Assembly (NCBI RefSeq): GCF_011927835.1
Contig: NZ_JAATJH010000005.1
Coordinates: 1 to 64,000 of the forward strand
Length of the DNA: 64,000 bases
Source of the DNA: Neolewinella antarctica
Lineage (GTDB): Bacteria > Bacteroidota > Bacteroidia > Chitinophagales > Saprospiraceae
Reading direction: 5' to 3'
Shown: in pieces, positions 52,635 to 61,252 of the stretch
Numbering within the stretch: position 1 is the stretch's first letter
How the letters are laid out: each line of letters begins with the position of its first letter
The notes under the pieces: generated by a model
Seen by the model: the letters and a program-made list of their open reading frames with translations, nothing else
The model's database searches: none
Told to the model about the DNA's origin: nothing
Translations under genes and position numbers: made by a program

Positions 52635-54074
52635 CTATTCTAACGGCCGATACCGCCCGTCAAATACCACCCCCACCGCCCGGTCCCCCCGGTACAATAC
52701 TAAGTCGACGGAGGAGCCGGGCACTACGGAATCCGACGCCTTACCCCGTGGCGACAACATCCGTAAATGTTTACCCGCCGGATGTCCGGGCATCGAACGA
52801 TTTCCCACCACGGCGGTGATGCCCCGGCGATATAAATCATTCACGTCGAGTTGCGCTATTTGCAGACTATCCAGTCGCCCCTTCAGCGTTTTGCCAGGGA
52901 TGATTCTTAGCCCATCGGCGTTAATGATTTCAAAGGCGCCGAACGTATGCAAATCGCCCACGTCACTAACGACCGCCAGTGAACTGTATTTCCGATAATC
53001 CGGTGGCAAACTGCGCTCATTACGGCGATAAGCAATATCTAATAAATACTCCCCGTCCGGGCGCACGAGCATCCCACCTACGATTTTCAAATCGTGCATT
53101 CCGTTGGATTTATTTTCCGGAATATCCCAATAATCTGCCCTCAAATACGCCTCCTGCCCACCGGTGGCGATGCCGTAGAGACAGGCAATGAGGCCCAGCA
53201 CGTTGAGCCGGCGAATCTCTTGCTTTTCCGGGTCACCGCCGTAACCGCCCGACTCGATCAGGATGGTCCGCGTGCCCCATTTTTGAAGATTATCACCGAA
53301 GGCGCGGGGCTCGAAATCATCATTGTACCGACCAATTTGCCCGGGCACTTCGGTTTGCCACGCGGCGTTCATCAGGGCAATTAATTGCATAGCGTCTTCC
53401 CGCTTTTCATCCACCGTTTTTTCCCAATCGTAGGCGGGCGCAAGGATGGAGGCCACGCAGCCGCGCACGGCGGGAAAACCGGCGCTGTAATAAGTGCTCT
53501 GGTCGTGCAAATTAAAGCCCCAGGCGGCATCGAGCCGGTCGCGTTCGCCCTTGAGAAACCGGGCTTCGGGGCTGGTCAGGCGTAGCGCGTCGCGGTTCAG
53601 GTCGATGCCCAGCGCGTTGCGGCGCTCGTAGCGTTCCGCGCCGTCCGGGTTCAGCATCGGCAGGAAAGTGAGGTGCAGTTTTTCGTTGATTATTCGGCGA
53701 ACGGCATCCAGCCCGTCGCCGTTCCCTTCCAGCCAGGAAAAGAGGTCGAACAGGGCGGCCGTGGCGGTCGGTTCGTCGCCGTGCATCTGGCTCCAAAGCA
53801 GGACTTCGGTATCGCCGTTTCCCCACGCGACGCGCCACAGCGGGCGGTTTTCTACGGAGCGGCCGGCGGTATCTACCGTGAAGGCACCGGGTAATTTATT
53901 AATTAGCGGTTGGAGGTCGCATTGCTTGAAACGTCGGGTAGAGATGGCGGTAGTTTCGTGGGTCGGTAGACTTGCTTTTAATTGATCGAGGGGTAATTCG
54001 GGGAAGGTTTCCTGGGCGCGGGCGCAGGTGCAGAGTAAAAGGGGGAGGAGCAAGGTTAGGAGGGGGCGGGGCAT
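52635..54074 (-). CDS. Secreted M14-family zinc carboxypeptidase
   Basis: 479 aa. Signal peptide MPRPLLTLLLPLLLCTCARAQ with site ARA. Zinc ligands HGDE (H-x-x-E in SQMHGDEPT, near residue 98-101) and the later His (GFNLHDQSTYY), substrate-binding N-R in LDLNRD/GIDLNRD, and the catalytic Glu in TILIESGGYGG. Carboxypeptidase domain about 45-320; the C-terminal ~150 residues are a beta-rich extension. Exported, probably periplasmic or lipid-anchored; the Cys in CTCARA is not a clear lipobox. Element n covers the signal-peptidase site. Confidence 0.92.
   Translation of the reverse strand: MPRPLLTLLLPLLLCTCARAQETFPELPLDQLKASLPTHETTAISTRRFKQCDLQPLINKLPGAFTVDTAGRSVENRPLWRVAWGNGDTEVLLWSQMHGDEPTATAALFDLFSWLEGNGDGLDAVRRIINEKLHLTFLPMLNPDGAERYERRNALGIDLNRDALRLTSPEARFLKGERDRLDAAWGFNLHDQSTYYSAGFPAVRGCVASILAPAYDWEKTVDEKREDAMQLIALMNAAWQTEVPGQIGRYNDDFEPRAFGDNLQKWGTRTILIESGGYGGDPEKQEIRRLNVLGLIACLYGIATGGQEAYLRADYWDIPENKSNGMHDLKIVGGMLVRPDGEYLLDIAYRRNERSLPPDYRKYSSLAVVSDVGDLHTFGAFEIINADGLRIIPGKTLKGRLDSLQIAQLDVNDLYRRGITAVVGNRSMPGHPAGKHLRMLSPRGKASDSVVPGSSVDLVLYRGDRAVGVVFDGRYRPLE
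54013..54032 (-). repeat. GC-rich dispersed element, copy n, inside a signal-peptide region (N=C)
   Basis: Reverse complement TGCACCTGCGCCCGCGCCCA; read in frame as CTCARAQ, the signal-peptidase site of the M14 peptidase. Same frame and same residues as copy g. Confidence 0.87.
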
Positions 54075-54543
54075 GGTTTTTTTTGTTGGTTGGTAGGAAG
54101 ATAGGGGGAATTAAGGGCTCCTAGTAATAGCCATGTTACCCGGGACGGGGTATGGAAAAGGTTTTAGATTCCGGTCTAATTTGCGAATTAGTATGGTTTT
54201 TTAAATTTATTCGTGAATTACCATGGTTTTTACGCTTGGATCAATTACAGCGTTAAGTGGCACCAGTACGAGAATTCCTGTACTACCTCCACGCCGAAAA
54301 CTTACCCTTTAGAGTGAGCAGGATCAAGGTTTGGAAAAGATACTTACTTCGCCGCATAGGCACAAAAGCGCAGAAAAATCGCTTTGACTGTTCTTCTATG
54401 TTTGAGTGTTCATATGGCAGTGTACGGTTACGTAAGGTCAGTTATTGATGTTATGGCGAAGTCTAGCCGGGTTTATTCGTGTCATAAACGTAAGCGTATG
54501 CATTCAGCAGTTCACGTGCATCTGAAAATGAAAATCAGTCAAA
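54075..54543. other. 469-bp AT-rich intergenic region
   Basis: Holds a direct repeat (GCGAATTAGTATGGTTTTT at 54183 and CGTGAATTACCATGGTTTTT at 54212, 30-bp period) and a diverged palindromic element (about 54330-54455) ending GGTTACGTAAGGTCAGTTAT. No gene recognised. Confidence 0.5.
54330..54455. repeat. CACAAAA-type palindromic element, diverged copy
   Basis: GGCACAAAAGCGCAGAAAAA at left, GGTTACGTAAGGTCAGTTAT at right. The right end is close to those of the full elements. Confidence 0.55.
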
Positions 54544-54975
54544 ATGGAAAAATTTATCTTGTTTCTACTGTTCCTGAGTACATCACTAATAATAATCGCT
54601 CAAACTGAAGTTGATGTCTTGACCGATGAGGGATATACAGCAAGAGTTGGGTCCATGTGTGTGGAAACAATTAAACCGGACCCCTGCGCGGGCACGGAAA
54701 CTTACCTAACCCTAAACTTCGAAGAAGAGCTTGTTTTGGTGACGGATACGGAGATTTCTACTTGTGGTTCAGCATCCATAAATTCGAAATTAGCGTATAA
54801 ATGGGAATTGATGCAAGACGCTGAAATTAAGATTTATAGTAACGCTGAAAAGCTAGGACATAAATTCTTGGAAGACTTGGTCTTAAAAGTGAAAAATAGA
54901 ACAGTGATTGGTATCAGGCCGACTTGGGCCAGTCGACCTGATACGATTGTTTTTAGTAAAATTGCCGGAAAGTAG
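54544..54975 (+). CDS. Small secreted hypothetical protein
   Basis: 143 aa. Signal peptide MEKFILFLLFLSTSLIIIAQ. The mature part has three cysteines (SMCVET, DPCAGT, STCGSA) that could form disulfides and a beta-rich pattern (YLTLNFEEELVLVTDTEIS). No family recognised. AT-rich compared with the core genes. Confidence 0.6.
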   Translation: MEKFILFLLFLSTSLIIIAQTEVDVLTDEGYTARVGSMCVETIKPDPCAGTETYLTLNFEEELVLVTDTEISTCGSASINSKLAYKWELMQDAEIKIYSNAEKLGHKFLEDLVLKVKNRTVIGIRPTWASRPDTIVFSKIAGK

Positions 54976-54997
54976 AGCGTATTACCATATGATGTAT

Positions 54998-55190
54998 TAT
55001 TAACTGACCTTACGTATTTAAGCTGCGTAAAGACTTAAAGCAGAATTTTCAGCACGTGAAACGCAAAATGAGGTAGATGCGCACAGTACGACAAGGCAGA
55101 ACACAGAAATGAATGCAACATTGCGACACTACCCTCGCAATCTTTATGTGTTTTTTATTTTGTGCCTTTTGTGTTCCCCTTCAAAAGCTA
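54998..55190. repeat. CACAAAA-type palindromic element, diverged copy
   Basis: Begins TTAACTGACCTTACGTATTT, the inverted-repeat end of the family, and finishes TTTTGTGCCTTTTGTGTTCC. The centre is poorly conserved. Confidence 0.5.
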
Positions 55191-55257
55191 GCTCTCATTC
55201 AACATACTCAATACGTAACGATCAGAAAATAATTTTCTTTAACAAACCCGCCATTTT

Positions 55258-55728
55258 TTATGTTTTCCTAAATTCATATCGAATCATATCATCTGCCACC
55301 TTTCGGTCCGAACCCTGACGCCACCCATTTTTCTCAAAAAAACGCTGCGCTAACTCATTATCTACCTCCACAAAAGCAACCCAGTAGTAGTCAGCACCTA
55401 ATGCATGCAAATTGGTTAAGCCGCTTAGAATTTGTGAACCCACACCTTTTCTAAATAGGGCCGGGTTAACGGCAATGTCAGTGATAACGGAGTAAGGATG
55501 ATCTTGCGCTGGAAACAGTACGCCCACCACACCCACTAGTGTTTGCTCGCCGTAGACTGCGTACTGGATTCCGTCCTTCTGGTTCAGTACGTGTGCCAAC
55601 CATTCTCCCTCCACGTCGTAGAGGGCTTCTTTGATTCGCTCGTTGTTATACCAGCTACGGTACTCCTCGTAGTTTTCTCGCTTAAATTTCTTAAATGTTA
55701 ATTGGCTACTGATCGGTTTAGCTATCAT
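55258..55728 (-). CDS. GNAT-family N-acetyltransferase
   Basis: 156 aa. Acetyl-CoA binding core ITDIAVNPALFRKGVGSQILSGL (motif A, R/Q-x-x-G-x-G/A: RKGVGS) and FFEKNGWRQGSDRKVADDMIRYEF (motif B). The N-terminal half has TFKKFKRENYEEYRSWYNNERIKEAL, common in GNATs acting on small molecules. Substrate unknown. Confidence 0.88.
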   Translation of the reverse strand: MIAKPISSQLTFKKFKRENYEEYRSWYNNERIKEALYDVEGEWLAHVLNQKDGIQYAVYGEQTLVGVVGVLFPAQDHPYSVITDIAVNPALFRKGVGSQILSGLTNLHALGADYYWVAFVEVDNELAQRFFEKNGWRQGSDRKVADDMIRYEFRKT

Positions 55729-55847
55729 TTGCTTCGAGTTTGTTATTTAAATAGTGATTCTCATACTACCACTACTAACTACAGTGCCGCTAACTGCTTT
55801 TCCCTCACCTTTTTGATTCCAGATTTTCCACTTCTTTGTGCTATATA

Positions 55848-56954
55848 TTAGAGTAAACTAACAGGGTAAAAATATCGATTCAAAATCAATTTAACGCCTG
55901 AAATTTCAGACACTAAAACTATATGACCATTCGCGTTTGGAAGCCCTTTCGTAAAGTTATATGGATAATAATCTAGTCTTCCATCGCTTTTATATTCGCT
56001 GTTTTTTGATAGCGTACAAGAATAAGATATTACTTGAATCTTATCAATGAATAAATTAACGTAAAGTTCGTCTTGCTGTTGTCCGCCATTGACATAACTT
56101 TCTTTGACTATCTTATAGTCTATCCGTACTTTATCATCGTCTTTAGATTGATATGTCACGGTCCTACTTTGAAGATTTTGATAAACTCTCAAATGCCAAC
56201 CTTCAAAGCTAACTATATTACCGTATGTGTCAACAAGTTTTGTAGTAAATTTCATCTTATCAAATACCTTTGTTAGAACTATTTGCTTACCAGTAGTTCG
56301 CGAAGGTAGTACCAGTGATTTTTCGTTCATCACTAGGGCTGCGTTCCAAGATTTTTTATAAATTGGAAAATCCCCTAAGTTAGTACGCAAGCTAAAAATA
56401 GCTAATAGGAAGAATAAAATGATAAAAACACCAATTAATAGTACAGTACCATACGCAAAGAATACTAGAAGCTTAATAGAAATCGCTTCGAATTGTTCTG
56501 TTTGATAGATGAAATACACAACTAGCAACAATATTGTAACTACAGACGCTATTACAAGTAACTTTAAAACTATACTAATATTCAGAAAACTTAATTTATC
56601 ATTATTACACTCTATGTCAATCAAAAGCCTTAGTAGTCCTTTCTTCTTTTCTTGTGTCAGAAATTTAGCTCCTCGTACCGTTGACCGTATTCTGATAACC
56701 ATATCGTCTACAGTAAATAGTTTTCGCTTTATACTATTACCAAGTAACGCCATATTAATTATATCCTGTATTTCATTTCTATTCAGCAATTTGCCCTTGT
56801 GTAATAATTCATAAGTTTTACCAATTGCCAACTCAAAAGTCCGTTCCCTCCACCTTCTAATTGAAGATGCGACCAAGGTGATTGTGATGGGCAAACTGAT
56901 AGTAGAAGCGAAATTTCCGTAGTTGGAGACAATATGATCTAAAAGTTCTTTCAA
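55848..56954 (-). CDS. Membrane-anchored hypothetical protein, 368 aa
   Basis: AT-rich gene, noticeably different from flanking housekeeping genes. A short N-terminal hydrophobic stretch (FASTISLPITITLVASSI) precedes a basic, helical region (RRWRERTFELAIGKTYELLHKGKLL). Two strong TM helices follow at about 127-148 (SIVLKLLVIASVVTILLLVVYFIY) and 160-187 (LLVFFAYGTVLLIGVFIILFFLLAIF), then a soluble C-terminal half. No family recognised. Possible recent acquisition; no partner gene identified. Confidence 0.72.
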   Translation of the reverse strand: MKELLDHIVSNYGNFASTISLPITITLVASSIRRWRERTFELAIGKTYELLHKGKLLNRNEIQDIINMALLGNSIKRKLFTVDDMVIRIRSTVRGAKFLTQEKKKGLLRLLIDIECNNDKLSFLNISIVLKLLVIASVVTILLLVVYFIYQTEQFEAISIKLLVFFAYGTVLLIGVFIILFFLLAIFSLRTNLGDFPIYKKSWNAALVMNEKSLVLPSRTTGKQIVLTKVFDKMKFTTKLVDTYGNIVSFEGWHLRVYQNLQSRTVTYQSKDDDKVRIDYKIVKESYVNGGQQQDELYVNLFIDKIQVISYSCTLSKNSEYKSDGRLDYYPYNFTKGLPNANGHIVLVSEISGVKLILNRYFYPVSLL

Positions 56955-57067
56955 CTGCTTTATGATTTATGCTCTTCCTTTCAATACTAGAAAAAGCAAT
57001 ACGACATTTTAATCAATGCATCAACATATTATCTATGCTATTTATCCATTAATTGATGCTAAAGCCT

Positions 57068-58624
57068 TCAACGACTACGCAACCGAATAACCGGACAAAT
57101 AACCTCCTCCAGCGAAATCCCCCCATGCTGAAAAGTATTCTTATAATAATTATTATAATGGTTATAATTATTAGGATACAAAAAGAACTTATCCTCCTTA
57201 GCGAAAATGAACGTCGAACTAATGTTCGGACGGGGAAGATGCGCTTTCAACGGGTCCCGAATCTCCAGCACGTCCCGCTCCTCGTACTTCAGGTTGCGGC
57301 CTAATTTATACCGAAGGTTCGTACTTGTATCACGGTCACCAACGACGCGGCTGGGCGTGTTGACGCGGATCGTGCCGTGGTCCGTCGTGACGATGAGTTG
57401 CACGTCGCGCTCGGCGAGTTTGCGCAGGGTCGCCCAGAGGGGGGAGTTTTCAAACCAGCTGCGGGTGAGGCTGCGGTAGGCTTTTTCGTCGCCGGCTAAT
57501 TCTTTTAATACTTCCATCTCCGTGCGCGCGTGGCTGAGCATGTCGATGAAGTTGTAGACGATGACGGAGAAGTCGTTGTTCAGGAAATCCAGCGCGCGGT
57601 CCTGCATCTGGCGGGCGAAGTTGGTGCGGGTGACTTTGGTGTAGTCCCACTTAATGTCTTTGTGCTTGATCAGCCGGTCCATTTGCTTCTCCAGCAGGTC
57701 GGCTTCGTGGTTGTTCTTGCCGCCTTCGTCCGAATCGTTTTTCCACCATTGCTTATACCGCTTAGCAATATCGGAAGGCATCATGCCCGCGAAAATGGCG
57801 TTACGGGAATACTGCGTGGCGGTGGGAAGAATGGAATAGAAATAATCCTCTTCTTCCACTTTGAACAACTCCGATAAATAAGGTTCGATCACCTTCCACT
57901 GGTCGAACCGCATATTATCTAGCAAGACCATGACGGTGGGGACTTCCTTATTCAAATGCGGAAATACCTTTTCACGCATTAAGTTATGCGACATGATCGG
58001 CGCGTCTTCGCCGTTCATCCAGTCCAGATAATTCCGGTCGATGAATTTACTGAATTCGGCGTTCGCTTCCTGCTTCTGCACAGCCAGGATCTCGCCCATC
58101 TGGTCGCTCTGGCTATCGTCCAGTTTCAGTTCCCAGTTAATTATTTTCTTATAGGTATCGACCCACTGTTCTTTATCCAGTCCGCTATTTATTTCCATTA
58201 GCAACTGGCGGAAATCCTGCTGGTAATCGGTATTTGTTTTTTCCCGTACCAACCGCTTCTCGTCGACGATCGTCTTCAGCGTCAGCAAAATCTGCATCGG
58301 GTTGACGGGCTTGAGCAGGTACCCCGCAATTTGACTGCCAATGGCTTCTTCCATCACGTGCTCCGCCTCGTTCTTGGTGATCATCACGACGGGGATGACG
58401 TTGTCCGTCGTCCGGATCCGGCTCAGCGTTTCGAGCCCCGTCAGTCCGGGCATGGATTCATCGAGGAAGACGACATCGAATTCCGTTTCCCCCTCCAGCT
58501 CCTCCAGCGCATCGTGGCCGTTCGTGACGGTGGTCACTTCGTAGCCTTTTTTCTTGAGGAAGAGTACTTGTGGTTTTAGGAGGTCGATTTCGTCGTCGGC
58601 CCAGAGAATTTTTATTGCTTCCAT
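57068..58624 (-). CDS. porX: PorX-type response regulator with PglZ domain (T9SS regulator)
   Basis: 518 aa, the PorX length. Receiver domain at about 4-120: acidic ADDE, Asp55 (VVFLDESMPG), ITKNEAE, LLKPVNP. A helical linker follows. The C-terminal PglZ domain (about 200-510, alkaline-phosphatase superfamily) has metal-binding residues in VMVLLDNMRFDQW, a nucleophile-region Thr in ILPTATQYSRNAIFAG, YNFIDMLSHARTEM and VTTDHGTIRVN. In Bacteroidota PorX works with PorY and an ECF sigma factor to control T9SS genes. This fits the T9SS signal on the M36 protease. Confidence 0.95.
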   Translation of the reverse strand: MEAIKILWADDEIDLLKPQVLFLKKKGYEVTTVTNGHDALEELEGETEFDVVFLDESMPGLTGLETLSRIRTTDNVIPVVMITKNEAEHVMEEAIGSQIAGYLLKPVNPMQILLTLKTIVDEKRLVREKTNTDYQQDFRQLLMEINSGLDKEQWVDTYKKIINWELKLDDSQSDQMGEILAVQKQEANAEFSKFIDRNYLDWMNGEDAPIMSHNLMREKVFPHLNKEVPTVMVLLDNMRFDQWKVIEPYLSELFKVEEEDYFYSILPTATQYSRNAIFAGMMPSDIAKRYKQWWKNDSDEGGKNNHEADLLEKQMDRLIKHKDIKWDYTKVTRTNFARQMQDRALDFLNNDFSVIVYNFIDMLSHARTEMEVLKELAGDEKAYRSLTRSWFENSPLWATLRKLAERDVQLIVTTDHGTIRVNTPSRVVGDRDTSTNLRYKLGRNLKYEERDVLEIRDPLKAHLPRPNISSTFIFAKEDKFFLYPNNYNHYNNYYKNTFQHGGISLEEVICPVIRLRSR

Positions 58625-58743
58625 GTTTGGGGGTGTAGTATGTGTTTGCTGTTTACGCGTTGCGGGTTGGAACGGTTTGTTTGAGTGTTAAATTACCCAT
58701 AGTTTTCTTGGGGTCGCATTTTGCGTTGCTCTTGCCTAAGATA

Positions 58744-58767
58744 GTGGGCGCGGCCGCGGGTGCAAGG
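58744..58767 (-). repeat. GC-rich dispersed element, copy o (N=G)
   Basis: Reverse complement CCTTGCACCCGCGGCCGCGC; about 120 bp upstream of porX, in gene-sense orientation. Confidence 0.85.
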
Positions 58768-58881
58768 AAAGTTAGTGAGTAGTATGAACTAGAGATTATG
58801 GTACCATAATCGCTATTTCGCTTTCGTTTTTGCCCGTTTCGCCCTCCTTTTCGGAAGAAAAGGAGCAAAATTCTTATCCTG

Positions 58882-59067
58882 TGAGCCTGGCTGATCGATA
58901 TTCTGGTGCCCGGAAGGCTAAAATCTGTAAACTCGCCTTTTCGCTCTGTGTTTCAAGTAACACTCGTCAGTTACACAGTCAAATGGTTTCAATACTAAAC
59001 TTAGTGGCGGCTCAAACAGTACAGATTTCTTCACGCCTTCCGGGCACCAAAATACCGGCCAGGCTCA
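58882..59067. repeat. MITE-like element with ~49-bp imperfect inverted repeats
   Basis: Left arm 58882-58930 starts TGAGCCTGGC and contains TGGTGCCCGGAAGGC then AAATCTGTA. The right arm 59019-59067 is its imperfect reverse complement (GCCTTCCGGGCACCA, GGCCAGGCTCA). The 88-bp centre holds a nested hairpin (GTAAC/GTTAC within CTGTGT...ACACAG). No ORF. No obvious target duplication. Confidence 0.7.
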
Positions 59068-59134
59068 AGGGACGGTTAATGAGTACTAAGAATATTTGGA
59101 AAAGTAGCGATCTCCAATATCACGCCCTTCTCAA

Positions 59135-59169
59135 GACTATAGACCTTAGACCAAAGACCCCAGACCAAA
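59135..59169 (+). repeat. AGAC heptads, 5 units, before meaB
   Basis: AGACTAT AGACCTT AGACCAA AGACCCC AGACCAA: AGAC recurs every 7 bp exactly. Ends 19 bp before the meaB ATG, in sense orientation. Confidence 0.85.
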
Positions 59170-59188
59170 ACTCTTCCTACCTTCCCCC

Positions 59189-60217
59189 ATGCCAACCGCA
59201 AAAGCCCTATACCAACAACTAACCACCCCAAATAACCGCCGCCCCCTAGCCCGCGCCATAACCCTCCTAGAATCCACCCGCCCCGAAGACCGCCGCCTCG
59301 CCGACGAACTCCTCGACCTAGCCCTAGAAAATAGCACCACCCGCAAAACCACCCGCCTCGGCGTCAGCGGAACCCCCGGCGTCGGCAAATCCACCTTCGT
59401 AGAGAATTTCGGCCTGGAGCTGATCGAAGCGGGTCACAGACTTGCCGTGCTGGCCGTAGACCCGACCAGCTCCCTCAGCGGTGGCAGCATCCTCGGCGAC
59501 AAGACCCGGATGGAAAAACTAAGCCACCACCCCAAAGCCTTCATCCGGCCCAGCCCGAACGCCGGCCACCTCGGGGGCGTAACGGCCGCTACGCGCGGGG
59601 CTATCCTATTATGCGAGGCAGCCGGTTACGATTACGTGATCGTCGAGACCGTTGGCGTGGGGCAAGCGGAGTGGCGGGTGCACGGGATGACGGACGCTTT
59701 TCTCCTCCTCGCCCAGCCAGCCGCCGGGGACGATCTTCAAAGCATCAAGCGCGGCATCCTCGAACTGGCGGACCACATTGTCGTCAACAAAGCCGATCGT
59801 TTGCCGAAGGAAGCTAAGCAAACGGCGCTTCAACTACGGCAGGGTTTACACCTCGCCCCGCCCCGCCCGGACGACTGGATCGTCAAGGTCACCACCATCA
59901 GCGCCCTTACCGGACAGGGCCTTCCGGAACTACGCGAACGCCTCGCCCGGTACATGGCCCAATCCGAAAAATCCTTGCACCCGCGCGACGCGACAGCTAG
60001 TCCCGATTCAATCGTGGAACGGCGCCGCAAAGGCCAAATCTTGGACTGGCTAAAGGAACGCTGCGAGCAACGCCTGCACGCCGACTTCGAAAATTTCCTC
60101 CGCGAAAAGTCCCGAACAACCGACGGATTGCAACGTATAATCGACGAACGGACAACCCTTTCCGCCGCTACTGATGTTCTATTAGCGGAATTCACCCAAA
60201 CCAAAAAGAAAACTTAA
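59189..60217 (+). CDS. meaB: Methylmalonyl-CoA mutase-associated GTPase MeaB
   Basis: 342 aa. G1/Walker A SGTPGVGKSTF (about residues 60-70), AVDPTSSLSGGSILGDKTRM, ETVGVGQ, base-specificity VVNKAD, and a C-terminal helical dimerisation arm. A G3E GTPase chaperone that loads and protects adenosylcobalamin-dependent methylmalonyl-CoA mutase. The mutase genes are not in this window. Its leader carries AGAC heptads. A weak resemblance to the GC-rich element at 59974 is within the gene. Confidence 0.95.
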   Translation: MPTAKALYQQLTTPNNRRPLARAITLLESTRPEDRRLADELLDLALENSTTRKTTRLGVSGTPGVGKSTFVENFGLELIEAGHRLAVLAVDPTSSLSGGSILGDKTRMEKLSHHPKAFIRPSPNAGHLGGVTAATRGAILLCEAAGYDYVIVETVGVGQAEWRVHGMTDAFLLLAQPAAGDDLQSIKRGILELADHIVVNKADRLPKEAKQTALQLRQGLHLAPPRPDDWIVKVTTISALTGQGLPELRERLARYMAQSEKSLHPRDATASPDSIVERRRKGQILDWLKERCEQRLHADFENFLREKSRTTDGLQRIIDERTTLSAATDVLLAEFTQTKKKT

Positions 60218-60220
60218 GTT

Positions 60221-60808
60221 ATGAAATCATTCGGAACGCTCGGCATCGTCGTCGCCATCCTTGCCGTCCTGCTCATCGCGGGCTGCAGCAATTACAACGG
60301 CTTCGTGGACGCCGAAGAGAATATGGAGCAATCCTGGTCCAACGTCGAAACGCAGTACCAGCGTCGCTCCGACCTCATTCCTAACCTCGTCAACACCGTT
60401 AAAGGTGCCGCGGAATTCGAGCGGGGAACCCTCGAAGCGGTCACCAACGCCCGCTCCCGTGCGTCCAGCATCACCATCGAAGCTAACGACTTGACGCCCG
60501 AGAAACTTGCAGAATATCAGGCAGCGCAGGGCCAACTTAGCCAGGGCCTCGGCCGCTTGCTCGCCACCGCCGAGAACTACCCGAACCTCAAGTCTAACGC
60601 CCAGTTCCAGGAACTTCAGGCCCAGCTCGAAGGCACGGAAAACCGGATTGCCGTAGCACGCGATCGTTTCAACGAATCGGCTACGTCGTTCAACAAAAAG
60701 GTCCGCCGCTTCCCCGGTACGGTCTTCGCGAGCGTCTTCGGTTTCGAGGAAAAGCCACAGTTTAAGGCAGAGGCCGGGTCCGCCCAGGCACCGACCGTCG
60801 AATTCTAG
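60221..60808 (+). CDS. lemA: LemA-family protein
   Basis: 195 aa. N-terminal hydrophobic segment with a lipobox-like LLIAGCSNYNGFVDAEENMEQSWSNVETQYQRRSDLIPNLVNTVKG, the LemA core signature (NNL...DL.PNL...VKG). Helical thereafter. Membrane-attached, mostly periplasmic. Only 3 bp after the meaB stop and 3 bp before the TPM gene, so part of one operon. LemA is usually found next to TPM-domain genes. Confidence 0.94.
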   Translation: MKSFGTLGIVVAILAVLLIAGCSNYNGFVDAEENMEQSWSNVETQYQRRSDLIPNLVNTVKGAAEFERGTLEAVTNARSRASSITIEANDLTPEKLAEYQAAQGQLSQGLGRLLATAENYPNLKSNAQFQELQAQLEGTENRIAVARDRFNESATSFNKKVRRFPGTVFASVFGFEEKPQFKAEAGSAQAPTVEF

Positions 60809-60811
60809 ATC

Positions 60812-61243
60812 ATGGTCAAATTCTTTAGCGCCGACGAGGAAGCCCGCCTCGTCGGTGCCATCCAGGCGGCCGAATTGAACACTTCCGGAGAGATTCGGGT
60901 CCACGTCGAAGTCGGTGAACGAAAAGCCGCCCTCAACGTCGCTACCCGCGTGTTTAAGGAGCTCGGGATGGACAAAACCGCCGATCGCAACGGCGTCCTT
61001 ATTCTCCTGGAAGTCGACCGGCGCGAGTTCGCCATCATCGGCGACGAGGGCATCAACAAAGTCGTTTCCCAGGACTTTTGGGACGACGAGCGCGACCTCA
61101 TGCAACGTCACTTCCGCAAGGGCGAATTCGTGGAAGGCATTAGCCTGACGATCGAGCAGATCGGGGCTAAACTCCGGAAGTTCTTCCCCTACCAGACGGA
61201 CGACGTCAACGAACTTCCCGACGAGATCAGCTACGGCGGCTAG
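60812..61243 (+). CDS. TPM-domain protein (TLP18.3/Psb32/MOLO-1 type), short form
   Basis: 143 aa, consists almost wholly of the TPM domain: LNTSGEIRVHVEVGERKAALNVATRVFKELGMDKTADRNGVLILLEVDRREFAIIGDEGINKVVSQDFWDDERDLMQRHFRKGEFVEGI. No signal peptide or TM helix, which makes it a cytoplasmic or membrane-associated relative of the next gene. Starts 3 bp after lemA. Confidence 0.9.
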   Translation: MVKFFSADEEARLVGAIQAAELNTSGEIRVHVEVGERKAALNVATRVFKELGMDKTADRNGVLILLEVDRREFAIIGDEGINKVVSQDFWDDERDLMQRHFRKGEFVEGISLTIEQIGAKLRKFFPYQTDDVNELPDEISYGG

Positions 61244-61252
61244 TCATAAACT

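Larger units (their letters stand above)
58625..59188. other. 564-bp intergenic region between porX and meaB
   Basis: Divergent promoters lie here. Contains GC-rich copy o, a 186-bp inverted-repeat element (58882-59067) and the AGAC heptads before meaB. No further gene recognised. Confidence 0.6.

Noticed and set aside
59974-59993. Further GC-rich element copy within meaB
   Set aside because: TTGCACCCGCGCGACGCG matches only the first half; could be chance in a GC-rich coding region.
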